57,722 bases of DNA from Sulfuricurvum sp. (GCA_020721585.1 DYMK01000012.1:1-57722); one strand, 5' to 3'. Counted from the first letter of the stretch, positions 42,679 to 52,308 are shown. Program-made: numbers and translations. Notes: generated from the letters alone by a model not told the origin.

Positions 42679-44021
42679 TGGATCACACGATTGTCGCCAT
42701 TGCCACCGCGCATGGCATCGGTTCCATTAGCATCGTACGCCTCAGTGGTCATGAGGCGTATGGCATTGCCTTAAAACTCTCCCAAAGAGAAAAACTCACC
42801 CCCCGTTACGCGACCTTAACCCCTTTGTACGATTTCTCAGCGACCTTAATGGATGAAGCGATTGTGATCTATTTCCAAAACCCTAAAAGTTTTACGGGGG
42901 AAGATGTGGTGGAGTTTCAGTGTCATGGTGGGGTGATGGTGGCGCAACAGGTGGTGCAAGCATCCCTTTCGTATGGGGCTGTTTTGGCACAACCGGGGGA
43001 ATTTAGCAAGCGGGCGTTTTTAAATGGTCGATTGGATCTTACCCAAGCCGAAGCGATTGCGTCGTTGATCGAGGCAAAAAGCGATGATGCTGCCCGTATT
43101 TTAGCCCGTCAAATGCGGGGTGAATTACGGGGATATGTCGAAAAAATTCGGGACGCATTGGTCGAAATTTTGGCGTATTCTGAAGTGGTGATCGATTATG
43201 CCGAAGAGGATTTACCCCGTGATGTGGTGGATCAAATTACCCATAAATTGCACGTCATTCAAAAGGAGTTGTCCAAAACACTTGCCTCCAGTCACCGTCG
43301 CAGTGGCTTGATGCAAGGGTACCGTGTGGCGATTATTGGTAAGCCTAATGTCGGGAAAAGCTCCTTACTGAATGCGTTGCTTGAGTATGAGCGTGCGATT
43401 GTCAGTGACATCGCAGGAACCACGCGTGATACCATCGAAGAGTCGGTTCGCATTGGTACCCATTTGATCCGTTTGGTCGATACCGCAGGGATTCGACACG
43501 CCCATGATGAGATTGAACGTATCGGAATTGAACGCTCCATTGTCGCGATTGAACAGGCTGATAGGGTGATTGCTTTGTTTGATTCCAGCCACGCCATGGA
43601 GAGCGAAGATGATGCGATTATTGCCTTAATTGAGGAATACTCCTCCTCCAAACCTTTTATGTGCGTTCTCAATAAAAGTGATTTACCTACGGTGTTTCCG
43701 GTAAACAAAGTGGCACAGTATGATCCTCTTCTTCTAAATTGCAAAGGGGATCTTAATGGTTTAATTGAAGCCCTGAGTCGTAGTATGGATGGTGATAACG
43801 ATTCACAGGAGATGATGCTTATCTCGCAACGGCAAATAGGGGCAGCTTCAGAGGCGTTAGACGCTATCGATGAGGCATACCAACCGCTTCAAAGCGGTGA
43901 ATTGGAACTCTTTTCGTTTCATATTAATCAGGCGATTCGTTCCATCAGTGCCATTACCCGACCCTATCACCTCGATGAGATGTTTGATAAGATGTTTGGG
44001 CAATTTTGTTTGGGGAAATGA
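42678..44021 (+). CDS. mnmE: tRNA modification GTPase MnmE
   Basis: A 447-residue GTPase that, with MnmG, builds the cmnm5 group on wobble uridine of certain tRNAs. An N-terminal formyl-THF-binding domain is followed by a helical part and an inserted G domain with GKPNVGKSSL, DIAGTTRDT, DTAGI and NKSD. The C-terminus ends in FCLGK, the required C-x-G-K motif. It overlaps jag by one base and ruvX by four. Confidence 0.97.
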   Translation: MDHTIVAIATAHGIGSISIVRLSGHEAYGIALKLSQREKLTPRYATLTPLYDFSATLMDEAIVIYFQNPKSFTGEDVVEFQCHGGVMVAQQVVQASLSYGAVLAQPGEFSKRAFLNGRLDLTQAEAIASLIEAKSDDAARILARQMRGELRGYVEKIRDALVEILAYSEVVIDYAEEDLPRDVVDQITHKLHVIQKELSKTLASSHRRSGLMQGYRVAIIGKPNVGKSSLLNALLEYERAIVSDIAGTTRDTIEESVRIGTHLIRLVDTAGIRHAHDEIERIGIERSIVAIEQADRVIALFDSSHAMESEDDAIIALIEEYSSSKPFMCVLNKSDLPTVFPVNKVAQYDPLLLNCKGDLNGLIEALSRSMDGDNDSQEMMLISQRQIGAASEALDAIDEAYQPLQSGELELFSFHINQAIRSISAITRPYHLDEMFDKMFGQFCLGK

Positions 44022-44419
44022 TGGGTGCAATGATTGCCATTGATTTGGGACTTAAACGGATTGGGTTGGCGTTAAGTTACGGTCAGGGAATTGTCACCCC
44101 CTTGCGTGCCATTGAGCGTAAAAATCGTCATCAAGCTGCTGCTGAGGTGAAAAAAGTACTCGATGAGTATCAAGCCCTCAAAGTGGTGGTTGGAATCCCT
44201 ATGGGAAGTACGACTGAAGCAGAGATGCGCCGTCGCGTGGAGCATTTTATGAATTTGGTCGATTTTCACGGGGAAATTGCGTATCAAGATGAATCCTACA
44301 GTTCCCAAGAGGCAGAATCGCTGATGAAAGGGGAAATTTCCTACAAACGAGATGGTCGAATTGATTCCCTTTCAGCCAAAATTATTTTAGAACGGTATCT
44401 AAAAATTATCCGATTTTAA
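44018..44419 (+). CDS. ruvX: RuvX/YqgF family pre-16S rRNA nuclease
   Basis: A 133-residue RNase H-fold protein of the YqgF/RuvX family. It begins AMIAIDLGLKRIGLAL, with the first catalytic aspartate, and continues with VVGIPMG, a glutamate-containing DESYSS and the RIDSLSAKIIL end with the last aspartate. In E. coli YqgF trims the 5' end of 16S rRNA. ATG 44018 overlaps the mnmE stop (ATGA). Confidence 0.9.
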   Translation: MMGAMIAIDLGLKRIGLALSYGQGIVTPLRAIERKNRHQAAAEVKKVLDEYQALKVVVGIPMGSTTEAEMRRRVEHFMNLVDFHGEIAYQDESYSSQEAESLMKGEISYKRDGRIDSLSAKIILERYLKIIRF

Positions 44420-44470
44420 TCGCGAATCGTTTACAATACGCCCCAAAATTAACCATAAAGATCACCGCGC

Positions 44471-44941
44471 ATGAGCCAACAAAAATTATATCGTCCCAAT
44501 GTTGCTGCTATCATTGTCTCTAGCAACTATCCCGATAAAAAAGAGATCTTTATCGCTGAGCGTAATGACATGAAAGGGGTTTGGCAATTTCCTCAAGGGG
44601 GAATTGATGCGGGGGAAACTCCAGAAGAAGCCCTCTTTCGAGAGTTAAAAGAGGAGATTGGAACCAAAAAAGTGGAGATCATCGCCCAGTATCCTCAGTG
44701 GATTGCGTATGATTTTCCTGTGAGTGTTTCGGATAAAATGGCACCCTTTGCCGGTCAAAAGCAACGTTATTATTTGGTACGACTCAAAAAAAGTGCGGTA
44801 GTGGATCTTAATACCAAACATCCAGAGTTTGTAGCGCACCGTTTTGTCGGTATTGATAGGTTGTTGGGGGAGATTGCCCATTTTAAAAAACCCGTGTATG
44901 AAACGGTCATTGAGTATTTTAAAACGGAGGGATATTTGTAA
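44471..44941 (+). CDS. rppH: RNA pyrophosphohydrolase RppH
   Basis: A 156-residue Nudix hydrolase. The Nudix box [20 protein letters not shown] followed by IG is complete, and PQWIAYDFP matches the RppH subgroup. It removes pyrophosphate from 5'-triphosphate mRNA ends and thus starts decay; the Helicobacter homologue is known as nudH/rppH. A TACAAT at 44432-44437 is a likely -10 element. It overlaps lysC by one base (TAATG). Confidence 0.95.
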   Translation: MSQQKLYRPNVAAIIVSSNYPDKKEIFIAERNDMKGVWQFPQGGIDAGETPEEALFRELKEEIGTKKVEIIAQYPQWIAYDFPVSVSDKMAPFAGQKQRYYLVRLKKSAVVDLNTKHPEFVAHRFVGIDRLLGEIAHFKKPVYETVIEYFKTEGYL

Positions 44942-46152
44942 TGCTAATTGTGCAAAAATTTGGGGGGACGAGCGTAGGGGATTTGGAGCGAATCCAAAAT
45001 GTCGCCAATCGTGTCTCGCAAACGCTCAAGCAGGGGCATCAGGTGGTCGTAGTAGTCTCGGCGATGAGTGGGGAGACCAATAAACTGTTAAGTTTTGCGG
45101 AACACTATACCCAAACCCCCGAACGTAGCGAAGTGGATATGCTCTTAAGTTCAGGGGAACGGGTAACCGCAGCGTTGCTCTCCATTGCCCTCAATGCCAT
45201 GGGGCATCCCGCTGCATCCATGAGTGGTCGACGTGCAGGGATTGTGACCGATAGCGTTCATACCAAAGCCCGTATTGAGAGTATCGATCCCCAACCTATG
45301 CGTGACGAGTTGGCACACGGAAAAGTTATTGTCATCGCAGGATTCCAAGGGGTGAGTGACAAGGGTCAGGTGACCACCTTGGGGCGTGGCGGTTCGGATC
45401 TCTCTGCGGTGGCGATTGCGGGGGCATTGGAAGCGGACTTATGTGAAATCTATACCGATGTGGATGGGATCTATACTACCGATCCCCGTATCGAGCCAAA
45501 AGCGCGTAAAATGGAGAAAATCAGCTACGATGAGATGCTGGAATTGGCCTCTCTTGGGGCAAAAGTGCTTCAAAATCGTTCAGTTGAACTTGCCAAAAAA
45601 CTTAACGTCAATCTGGTCACCCGCTCCAGTTTTACCAATGCTGAGGGGACACTTATTACAAAGGAAGAGAATATCATGGAACAACCATTGGTCAGCGGTA
45701 TCGCATTGGATAAAAATCAAGCACGAGTCTCTTTAGGTGGGGTGATCGATCGTCCGGGGATCGCTTCGGATATTTTTACCCGTTTGGCAGATAACAGCGT
45801 CAATATCGATATGATCGTCCAAACCTTGGGTCATGATGGAAAAACCAATATGGACTTTACCGTCCCTAAAACGGAATTGCTTGATGCCCAAAAAATCGTC
45901 GATCAATTTGTCGCTGAGGGGGAGATTAGTGAGTGCAGCTACGATGAAAACATCTGTAAAGTCTCCATTGTCGGTGTTGGGATGAAGTCGCATACGGGTG
46001 TGGCGGCTAAAGCATTTCAAACCATGGCATTAGAGAATATCAATATTATGATGATCTCCACTTCTGAAATTAAAATTTCGATGATTGTTGCCGAAAAATA
46101 CGCAGAACTTTCCGTCCGTTCCTTACACAGCGCCTATTCGTTGGATCGCTAA
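44941..46152 (+). CDS. lysC: Aspartate kinase
   Basis: A 403-residue aspartokinase that starts the synthesis of lysine, threonine and methionine. The N-terminal kinase domain opens with VQKFGGTSVGDLERI and contains GRGGSDLSAVAIA and TDVDGIYTTDPR; two ACT domains follow (about 265-400), which usually bind lysine or threonine for feedback control. It stands between rppH and hobA, the order known from Helicobacter. Confidence 0.96.
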   Translation: MLIVQKFGGTSVGDLERIQNVANRVSQTLKQGHQVVVVVSAMSGETNKLLSFAEHYTQTPERSEVDMLLSSGERVTAALLSIALNAMGHPAASMSGRRAGIVTDSVHTKARIESIDPQPMRDELAHGKVIVIAGFQGVSDKGQVTTLGRGGSDLSAVAIAGALEADLCEIYTDVDGIYTTDPRIEPKARKMEKISYDEMLELASLGAKVLQNRSVELAKKLNVNLVTRSSFTNAEGTLITKEENIMEQPLVSGIALDKNQARVSLGGVIDRPGIASDIFTRLADNSVNIDMIVQTLGHDGKTNMDFTVPKTELLDAQKIVDQFVAEGEISECSYDENICKVSIVGVGMKSHTGVAAKAFQTMALENINIMMISTSEIKISMIVAEKYAELSVRSLHSAYSLDR

Positions 46153-46703
46153 TGCACTTATTTGACCAGTGGACGCTCAGTGCCATTCGCGCTGAGGGGG
46201 CATCCATGAGCTGGTTTGAAGAGCAACGGTATGAATGGATCCCCCAAATGAGCAGTGTTATGGATCGTATCATGCAAGGGTATACCCTTGTGGTGGTGAG
46301 TGACCATGAACGACGATGGTTTGTACGCTACAGCATCGATTCCCTCAATAAACGGATCAAAGATCGCCCTATGATCCCCATTGTCTCCCTTGAAGCCCTC
46401 TATCCCCATCTTGATGCCCTACGTGATGATACGACCATGGATATGTTGATCGATATGCTAGAGCTTTCTTATGAGGGTAAGTATCTTTTTTGGTACATCG
46501 GTAAGGGGGGAGATGAACGGCGTGCGGATATTGTCAAACGCTCTGATGGAGCATTGCTGTGGATGATGGATGAGAGTTATCCCAATGCGTTGAGTTTGCG
46601 TTCGTATGATTCCCATATTGATATTAAGTTGTTGCAACTTTACCGTCTGTTTGATCGAACGTTGGCAGCGGTTTTGTTTGGGGAGATTGATGTTCACGCT
46701 TGA
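46152..46703 (+). CDS. hobA: HobA, DnaA-binding replication initiation factor
   Basis: A 183-residue protein matching HobA in length, position and sequence features (MHLFDQWTLSAIRAEGASMS start; FWYIGKGGDERR). In Helicobacter pylori HobA binds DnaA domain I as a tetramer and promotes DnaA-oriC complexes, a counterpart of E. coli DiaA. The gene order lysC-hobA-holB-folP is identical to H. pylori. The call rests on synteny and recognition, since the family is confined to Campylobacterota. It overlaps both neighbours. Confidence 0.88.
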   Translation: MHLFDQWTLSAIRAEGASMSWFEEQRYEWIPQMSSVMDRIMQGYTLVVVSDHERRWFVRYSIDSLNKRIKDRPMIPIVSLEALYPHLDALRDDTTMDMLIDMLELSYEGKYLFWYIGKGGDERRADIVKRSDGALLWMMDESYPNALSLRSYDSHIDIKLLQLYRLFDRTLAAVLFGEIDVHA

Positions 46704-47313
46704 GCGAGGGGGGATCATCATTACGCACCATTTTGAAGCCAAAGCGCACGAATTAGCCCACGCACTGCTCCCTTTGCGCAGTTGTCCATTTGTGTGTGAG
46801 GATTTCAAAATTGAAGATGCCAAAGCGGTGATTGCCGAAGCCTATAAAGCCGAATCAACCACCAAAACCCTTATTTTAGGGGCGAAAAGCTTTACGATTC
46901 CTGCCCAAAACGCCCTCCTAAAAATTCTCGAAGAACCTCCGCCCCATATTGTTTTTATTTTGCTTTCCCCCACAAAAAGCACCTTTTTGCCCACCATTTT
47001 ATCGCGCATGGCATTGCACATTGAACCCAACACACGCCTTTATGAACCGTTGGAACTTTCACTGCGTCACCTTGATCTAGCACACCTCTTTGGCTTTGTC
47101 AAAGCGCATGATAAGCTCAAAAAACACGAAGCCAAAGCATTGGTGGAACAGCTCTTTCACCACGCGGTGTATCACGAAAAATACCCCCTCTCGACCCGAC
47201 AACTGGAGGGGTTTGACAAAGCTTTTCGATTGATTGAACTCAATGCCCGTACCCAAACCCTTTTGGTGATGCTGTTGATGAATTTTCTTAAGGAGTCTCT
47301 ACGTGATCGTTGA
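46690..47313 (+). CDS. holB: DNA polymerase III delta prime-like subunit
   Basis: A 207-residue clamp-loader-related protein, shorter than E. coli HolB (about 330). The segment SFTIPAQNALLKILEEPPPH with ILLSPTKSTFLPTILSR is the conserved delta prime region. The N-terminal P-loop remnant region is reduced, as is usual for this phylum. ATG 46690 has GGGGAGATTG upstream and lies in the end of hobA (14-nt overlap). It is placed between hobA and folP as in Helicobacter. Confidence 0.88.
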   Translation: MFTLERGGIIITHHFEAKAHELAHALLPLRSCPFVCEDFKIEDAKAVIAEAYKAESTTKTLILGAKSFTIPAQNALLKILEEPPPHIVFILLSPTKSTFLPTILSRMALHIEPNTRLYEPLELSLRHLDLAHLFGFVKAHDKLKKHEAKALVEQLFHHAVYHEKYPLSTRQLEGFDKAFRLIELNARTQTLLVMLLMNFLKESLRDR

Positions 47314-48442
47314 GCATCTCTCCACGGCGATGGCACTTAAACCGTTTCTCCAATCACTGGGGGTCGATGGGGGCGGTGTCGCTATTTTGAAAGATAAGGG
47401 GGAGTATCATCGCATTTTAATTCGTGATTTACCCGTAGGGGGGGCAAATATTCTCAAGCAAGATGCGCTAAGTATCGGAGCTGATCTTGCCGTACCCAAA
47501 GGGACGGTGATTGCTGCAACCCCCAAAGTGGATGTGCTACTTCTCGCCACGACACGCCAACTCAAACAATTGATCGACAAAGAGCAAAAACAACCTTTTG
47601 GGTTGAGTCATTTATCCCACGAATTAGGACGTTTCACCCACCTCTCTCTCCCAAAATCGGTTGAGGTGATGGGGATTATCAATGCCAATGAAGACAGCTT
47701 TTACCCCCAAAGTCGTTTTTATGGTGATGCTGCCATGGCAAAAATTGAGACGATGATTCAAGAGGGTGCGACCATTATTGATATTGGTGGGGTCTCTAGT
47801 CGACCGGGGAGTGTGGGGGTGAGTGACGAAGAGGAACTTTCTCGGGTGAAACCCATTGTGGATCTTGTGTACCATACAAAAGCGTACGAGAAGGTGCGTT
47901 TGAGTTTGGACAGCTACTCCCCCACGGTGATTGCCTACGCGTTGGAGCGGGGTTTTTCCATCGTTAATGACATTCGAGGGCTTACCGATGATCGTGTGGC
48001 ATCTTTATGTGCTGCATACCACGCAACGGTGGTCATCATGCACGCCAAAGGGAATCCCAAGACGATGCAGCATAACCCCAAGTATGAATCGGTGGTACAC
48101 GAAGTAGAACAGTTTTTTCGTGAACGGTTGGAAAAAGCGGATCGTTTCGGGATTCGTGATATTATTTTGGATACGGGTATTGGTTTTGGCAAACGGCTTG
48201 AGGATAATGTGGCACTGATACGGCATCAAAAACACTTCAGTGCGTTGGGTAAACCCCTTTTGGTGGGTGCCAGTCGTAAATCAATGATCGATCACCTCTC
48301 CCCCTCCACCACGCATGATCGATTGGGGGGAACGTTGGCAATTCACCTTAAAGCCATTGAGGAGGGGGCATCCATTGTTCGGGTGCATGATGTCAAAGAA
48401 CACGTTCAAGCCATTGCCGTGTGGAAAGCACTAAGGGGTTAG
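47303..48442 (+). CDS. folP: Dihydropteroate synthase FolP
   Basis: A 379-residue enzyme that joins p-aminobenzoate to dihydropterin pyrophosphate in folate synthesis and is the target of sulfonamides. The core from about residue 110 shows VMGIINANEDSFYPQSRF, TIIDIGGVSSRPGS, LDTGIGFGKRLEDN and GASRKSMI. An N-terminal extension of roughly 105 residues is also found in other Campylobacterota. GTG 47303 has AAGGAG eight bases upstream and overlaps holB by 11 bases. Confidence 0.95.
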   Translation: MIVEHLSTAMALKPFLQSLGVDGGGVAILKDKGEYHRILIRDLPVGGANILKQDALSIGADLAVPKGTVIAATPKVDVLLLATTRQLKQLIDKEQKQPFGLSHLSHELGRFTHLSLPKSVEVMGIINANEDSFYPQSRFYGDAAMAKIETMIQEGATIIDIGGVSSRPGSVGVSDEEELSRVKPIVDLVYHTKAYEKVRLSLDSYSPTVIAYALERGFSIVNDIRGLTDDRVASLCAAYHATVVIMHAKGNPKTMQHNPKYESVVHEVEQFFRERLEKADRFGIRDIILDTGIGFGKRLEDNVALIRHQKHFSALGKPLLVGASRKSMIDHLSPSTTHDRLGGTLAIHLKAIEEGASIVRVHDVKEHVQAIAVWKALRG

Positions 48443-48443
48443 T

Positions 48444-49640
48444 ATGAGTAACAGTATCGTCATTATTACGTTGTCCTTATTGGTGATGTTTTCTCCCTTT
48501 TTATCCCGCGTGACCAAAATACCGGTGGTGGTGGTGGAGATATTATTGGGGAGTGTCGCAGCCTATTTTGGATTGTTGATCGAAAATGAACTCTTTAAGA
48601 TTATCGCTAAAGTGGGGTTTTTATACCTCATGTTTTTAGCAGGGATGGAGGTAAATCTCAAAGAATTTGGTTTTGCTAAATCCTCCCTTTTACGCCGAAC
48701 GGTGATCTATTTTGCGATGCTGTATGGCTCATCCCTTGCCCTTTTCTTCTATTTTCATCTAAGCCCTGTCTATTTGGTCACGTTCCCTATTTTTTCGTTG
48801 GGAATGTTGATGGCATTGGTCAAAGAATACGGTAAACAGCAACCGTGGTTGGCACTGGCACTGAATATTGGTATTATCGGGGAGTTGGTGAGTATTATGT
48901 CGTTGACCATCCTCAGCGGGGGATTGGAGTATGGATACAATCGCGAATTTGCCTTTATCCTTGGGGGATTGTTTGCTTTTATGATCGCTTTTATTTTGGT
49001 TTTTAAAGGGATTCGTATCCTCTTTTGGTGGTATCCCAGCCTAAAAACCTTGATTATGCCCCACGAAGATGGAAAAGATCAAGACGTTCGCTTCTCTATG
49101 GCGTTGATGTTTATGATGATTGCGGTAGTGTTGTATCTCAAAATTGATGTGGTCTTGGGGGCATTTTTAGCGGGAGTCTTTATTGCTACCTATTTTAAAC
49201 ATAAAACCGAATTGCCCCATAAACTCTCTTCGTTTGGTTTTGGCTTTTTGGTTCCTATTTTCTTTATTCATGTGGGATCAACCTTAGCGTTGGATGCGTT
49301 TGGGGATACCAAGATTTTAACCTTAGCATTTTTGATTGCCAGTGGCATTATAGGGATCCGTTTGGTCAGTTCTTTTGTCGCGTACAGTGGCTATTTAGGG
49401 GTAAAAAATACCATTCTTTTTTCGTTAAGTGACTCTATGCCTTTGACATTTATGGTTGCGATTGCAACATTAGGCTATGCCGCCAAAGCGATTTCACACG
49501 ATGAATACAACGCGTTTATTGTCGCAAGTATGGGGAGTGGGATTTTTTTAATGATTTTAATCAAAGTGATCTATGGACTTTTTTATCCGGATAAAGAGAA
49601 ACCGCTCATTAAGCGTTTCTCTTCAGAAAAAAAAGATTAA
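48444..49640 (+). CDS. CPA2-family cation/proton antiporter
   Basis: A 398-residue polytopic membrane protein of the monovalent cation:proton antiporter-2 (Kef/NhaP-like) family with about 12 helices. The segments PVVVVEILLGSVAAYFGLL and LYLMFLAGMEVNLKEF near the start, GAFLAGVFIATYF and FFIHVGSTLALDAF in the middle, and DSMPLTFMVAIATLGY near the end are characteristic. There is no C-terminal RCK/TrkA-N domain, so it resembles a short exchanger rather than KefC. Ion choice (Na or K) cannot be told. It starts one base after folP. Confidence 0.88.
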   Translation: MSNSIVIITLSLLVMFSPFLSRVTKIPVVVVEILLGSVAAYFGLLIENELFKIIAKVGFLYLMFLAGMEVNLKEFGFAKSSLLRRTVIYFAMLYGSSLALFFYFHLSPVYLVTFPIFSLGMLMALVKEYGKQQPWLALALNIGIIGELVSIMSLTILSGGLEYGYNREFAFILGGLFAFMIAFILVFKGIRILFWWYPSLKTLIMPHEDGKDQDVRFSMALMFMMIAVVLYLKIDVVLGAFLAGVFIATYFKHKTELPHKLSSFGFGFLVPIFFIHVGSTLALDAFGDTKILTLAFLIASGIIGIRLVSSFVAYSGYLGVKNTILFSLSDSMPLTFMVAIATLGYAAKAISHDEYNAFIVASMGSGIFLMILIKVIYGLFYPDKEKPLIKRFSSEKKD

Positions 49641-50167
49641 GGAAGAAGCGTCGCTTTAAGAATTTTTTGGGTTTGAAGTGGTTTATCGCCACTTTGTTGC
49701 CCATTGGTTTGAACGTTATTAAGCTTGCTTAACGTATCGCCCCCTTTGATCACTTTACCAAAAATGGTGTGGTACCCATTAAGCCATGGTGTGGGGGCAG
49801 TAGTGATAAAAAACTGACTTCCATTGGTGCGCGGTCCGGCATTTGCCATTGCCAAAATCCCCCCTCGATCAAAAACGACCCCTGATTTAAACTCATCTTT
49901 AAATGGTTTGCGCCAAATAGACTCTCCCCCCGCACCCGTACCGGTGGGGTCGCCCCCTTGAATCATAAAATTTTTGATGATACGATGAAACGTAAGACCA
50001 TTGTAGTACCCATTTTTTACGTGAGTGGTGAAATTCTCAACCGCTAAGGGGGCAACATTCTCATACAGTTCAAGGGTTAAATCCCCTTGAGTCGTTTGGA
50101 GCAATACAGTGGGGTGTGCCGCAAGGGCAAAGCTATACGAAAGCAATAAGGCAACGAAAAAACGCAT
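49637..50167 (-). CDS. Periplasmic peptidyl-prolyl isomerase (cyclophilin)
   Basis: A 176-residue cyclophilin with a signal peptide (about 1-17, ending FALAA). It has FHRIIKNFMIQGGDPTGTG, the catalytic arginine within the FHR triplet, and GSQFFITTAPTPWLNGYHT. It should catalyse proline isomerisation of exported proteins. It is convergent with the antiporter gene, overlapping its end by four bases. AAGGAAC lies before ATG 50167. Confidence 0.94.
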   Translation of the reverse strand: MRFFVALLLSYSFALAAHPTVLLQTTQGDLTLELYENVAPLAVENFTTHVKNGYYNGLTFHRIIKNFMIQGGDPTGTGAGGESIWRKPFKDEFKSGVVFDRGGILAMANAGPRTNGSQFFITTAPTPWLNGYHTIFGKVIKGGDTLSKLNNVQTNGQQSGDKPLQTQKILKATLLP

Positions 50168-50184
50168 GATAAGGTTCCTTGAGA

Positions 50185-51630
50185 TTAATTTTCTTCAGAA
50201 ATTATAGTGACGCTCTCTGATGCTCGGCTTAACGCGAGGGGATAGAGATCATTGTTGGGGTCAAGATTGATTAAATAGGCGTGTGAAACGCTCAGCGCAC
50301 TAATAAACTCAGGAGTTGAAAGGGTGATAGAATCCAAATTTTTGTATTGTAAACTAAACGCATCATCCACAATGCGACACTCCAAATGAAAATATTCATC
50401 CAACGCATTTTTATAGGTTTGAAGGGTGGTGCTATTGGGGACAATAATCAAAATAGGCGTTGAGGAAAGATGCGCCAAATGGTCTCTAAGTCGAAACATC
50501 AGGATATAAAGGGTTTTGGTGGTATCAGAGGGGGGTTCTGTTTGAATCTCCGGATCACGATAAGGGTGTTTTAAGATATAAGGCGTGGTATTTTCACTCA
50601 GAATCGAACCGCTTAAAATAGTAATAATCCCTTTAGACTGAACCATTTTATGGATAAAATCGGTGATGTCAAGCAGTTGTATATCATCACAAACGATATG
50701 GGTGAGATTAGTAGGAACCTCATTGGGATCAATGGCACCATACAAGGTATTGGGGTGAACAAAATGGATTCGGCTAAAATCGAATGTGACACTGGCAAAC
50801 TCCCCTAAGGCAACCAAATTTTGACGGAGAATTTCCCCATTGAGACGGGTAGGGGTGATAATCATCATGGTGGCGGTTTTGTTTTCCAACAATGTTTGGG
50901 CAATTTTACGCAGCAAGACCGTACTTTTTCCCCCTGCGTATACCCCTCCTAAAATCAAAGGAGACCCTTTTTGGGGTGTCGCGTGTAAAAAATCGCTCTG
51001 AGCCGCGCTTAAAAAGGCTCCGAAAGGTTCTGCGGTGGTCGGGAGTAACAGGGTGTGCGCTTGAATTGAACCGACCACTTTGAGTTTGGAGTAGGGGTGG
51101 TCGTGATAGGTTCCTAATGCGATGAGTTTATCTTGGATATTTTGGACGGTATCGTCGCTAAAAAGGAGCCTTCGCTTGGGTAAAAGCTTATGAAACGACG
51201 AATCAAGAAGATCAAATTCCTCTTCTGTGAGATTTCCCAACCAAAAAAAGCGTTCAATGGGGGTGGAATCGAACGATAAAACATCTTCAAGTTTTTGGTG
51301 AAGTAATTTTTGGGTCGATTCAAGTTGGGTGGTAGGCGATTTTTTACTGTTTTGAGTGGGTTGTTCAACCGTTGCCCCTTTGAGATCCGATTTTTTCCAC
51401 GTAAGGTGTTCCCCCAAATAAAGACCATAATGGGGTAAAAAAATAAGCAGATCAATGGGTCGCGCTGTCGCGTTGTGAAAAAGGGTAAATTTTTGAAGTA
51501 AAGTCCCTTGTATCTCAGTAATAGCGTGTTCTAACGTCTCTTGAGGAGGTAAATGGTTGGCTTTTTTCGATGAACTATTAGCAGCTTTAGATTTAAAAGG
51601 GGAGAAGTTGGATAACAGTGACGATAACAT
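50185..51630 (-). CDS. NERD/helicase-like ATPase of unknown function
   Basis: A 481-residue soluble protein. The region near 60-130 (PIDLLIFLPHYGLYLGEHL followed by TWKK) resembles a nuclease-related NERD-type domain. A P-loop GGVYAGGKST is near residue 230, with a motif Ia-like MMIITPTRLNGEILRQNL and a Walker B-like HIVCDDIQLLD, as in superfamily 1 (UvrD-like) helicases. The C-terminal half is short and lacks clear helicase motifs V and VI, so it may be a degenerate or NTP-dependent DNA-processing protein. AAGGAT precedes ATG 51630. I know of no characterised homologue. Confidence 0.6.
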   Translation of the reverse strand: MLSSLLSNFSPFKSKAANSSSKKANHLPPQETLEHAITEIQGTLLQKFTLFHNATARPIDLLIFLPHYGLYLGEHLTWKKSDLKGATVEQPTQNSKKSPTTQLESTQKLLHQKLEDVLSFDSTPIERFFWLGNLTEEEFDLLDSSFHKLLPKRRLLFSDDTVQNIQDKLIALGTYHDHPYSKLKVVGSIQAHTLLLPTTAEPFGAFLSAAQSDFLHATPQKGSPLILGGVYAGGKSTVLLRKIAQTLLENKTATMMIITPTRLNGEILRQNLVALGEFASVTFDFSRIHFVHPNTLYGAIDPNEVPTNLTHIVCDDIQLLDITDFIHKMVQSKGIITILSGSILSENTTPYILKHPYRDPEIQTEPPSDTTKTLYILMFRLRDHLAHLSSTPILIIVPNSTTLQTYKNALDEYFHLECRIVDDAFSLQYKNLDSITLSTPEFISALSVSHAYLINLDPNNDLYPLALSRASESVTIISEEN

Positions 51631-51713
51631 AATCGCGATCCTTCGTGACAGTGAATGGTAAAAAGAGAATTATAGCCCATCTTACGTGAAGAAACAAAGG
51701 AAGAGAGCGCAAT

Positions 51714-51738
51714 AGATTTTGGGGAACTCCCCAAATCT
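51714..51738. terminator. Stem-loop after the HU gene
   Basis: AGATTTTGGGG (51714-51724) pairs with CCCCAAATCT (51729-51738) around a four-base AACT loop with one bulge. It starts 8 bp beyond the HU stop. There is no U-run on the minus-strand side, so it is either a weak terminator or a stabilising 3' hairpin of the very abundant HU message. Confidence 0.45.
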
Positions 51739-51746
51739 AGGAATCT

Positions 51747-52031
51747 TTAGCGTACGGTGGAAACGCTGTCTTTAAGATTTTTGCCCGGTTTAAATTTAGG
51801 AACCATTTTATCTTCAGTAGTATACTCTTTATCGGTTCCGGGTACTTTCCCTTTTTTCCCTTTTTGGAGGGAGACGCCAAAGCTACCAAAACCCACCAAA
51901 GAGACCTCTTTGTTATCAACAAGGGCTGCTGTAATGGCTTCGGTGAACGCTTTAATTGCGGTTTCAGCCTCTACTTTGGTTTTATAACCACCGCTTTTTT
52001 GTACCAATTCGACAAATTGTGCTTTGTTCAT
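51747..52031 (-). CDS. hup: HU-type DNA-binding protein
   Basis: A 94-residue histone-like protein with the usual start MNKAQFVELVQKSGGYKTK and the DNA-binding arm region GFGSFGVSLQKGKKGKVPGT. It packs and bends DNA as a dimer. The arm PGTDKEYTTEDKMVPKFKPGK is slightly longer or altered compared with E. coli HU, as in other Campylobacterota. The 277-bp space upstream contains its promoter and that of the amidase. Confidence 0.96.
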   Translation of the reverse strand: MNKAQFVELVQKSGGYKTKVEAETAIKAFTEAITAALVDNKEVSLVGFGSFGVSLQKGKKGKVPGTDKEYTTEDKMVPKFKPGKNLKDSVSTVR

Positions 52032-52272
52032 TTTAGAATCCCTTTGTGGATAAAAATCGATAGAAACTCACTAAAACTTTCCGATGTTAGACAAAAAAGA
52101 GAGAGCAGGGCGTTTCTGACGGGAGTACTTTAATATCTCTTGCCTTAATTTTTTCTTCTACTCCCCATTTTTAGGGAATTTTAGGGGAAAAATTGGTTTT
52201 TTTAGCCCCGTTTTTCCATTTTTTGGGTAAGGAATGGGACGACCCACATCAAGGTGTGGAGGAAAAAAAAGG

Positions 52273-52278
52273 TATAAT
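52273..52278 (+). promoter_or_regulatory. -10 element for the amidase gene
   Basis: TATAAT, 30 bp before ATG 52309, with GGGGAGAAA as ribosome site. The preceding 52090-52270 stretch is rich in A/T runs with short G/C blocks, without a convincing terminator or RNA gene. Confidence 0.5.
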
Positions 52279-52308
52279 CCCACGAATGTGTCGACCAAGG
52301 GGGAGAAA

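Noticed and set aside
52090-52270. Possible small RNA between HU and the amidase
   Set aside because: Only short G/C blocks in A/T runs are present, with no stable fold or terminator that I could see.
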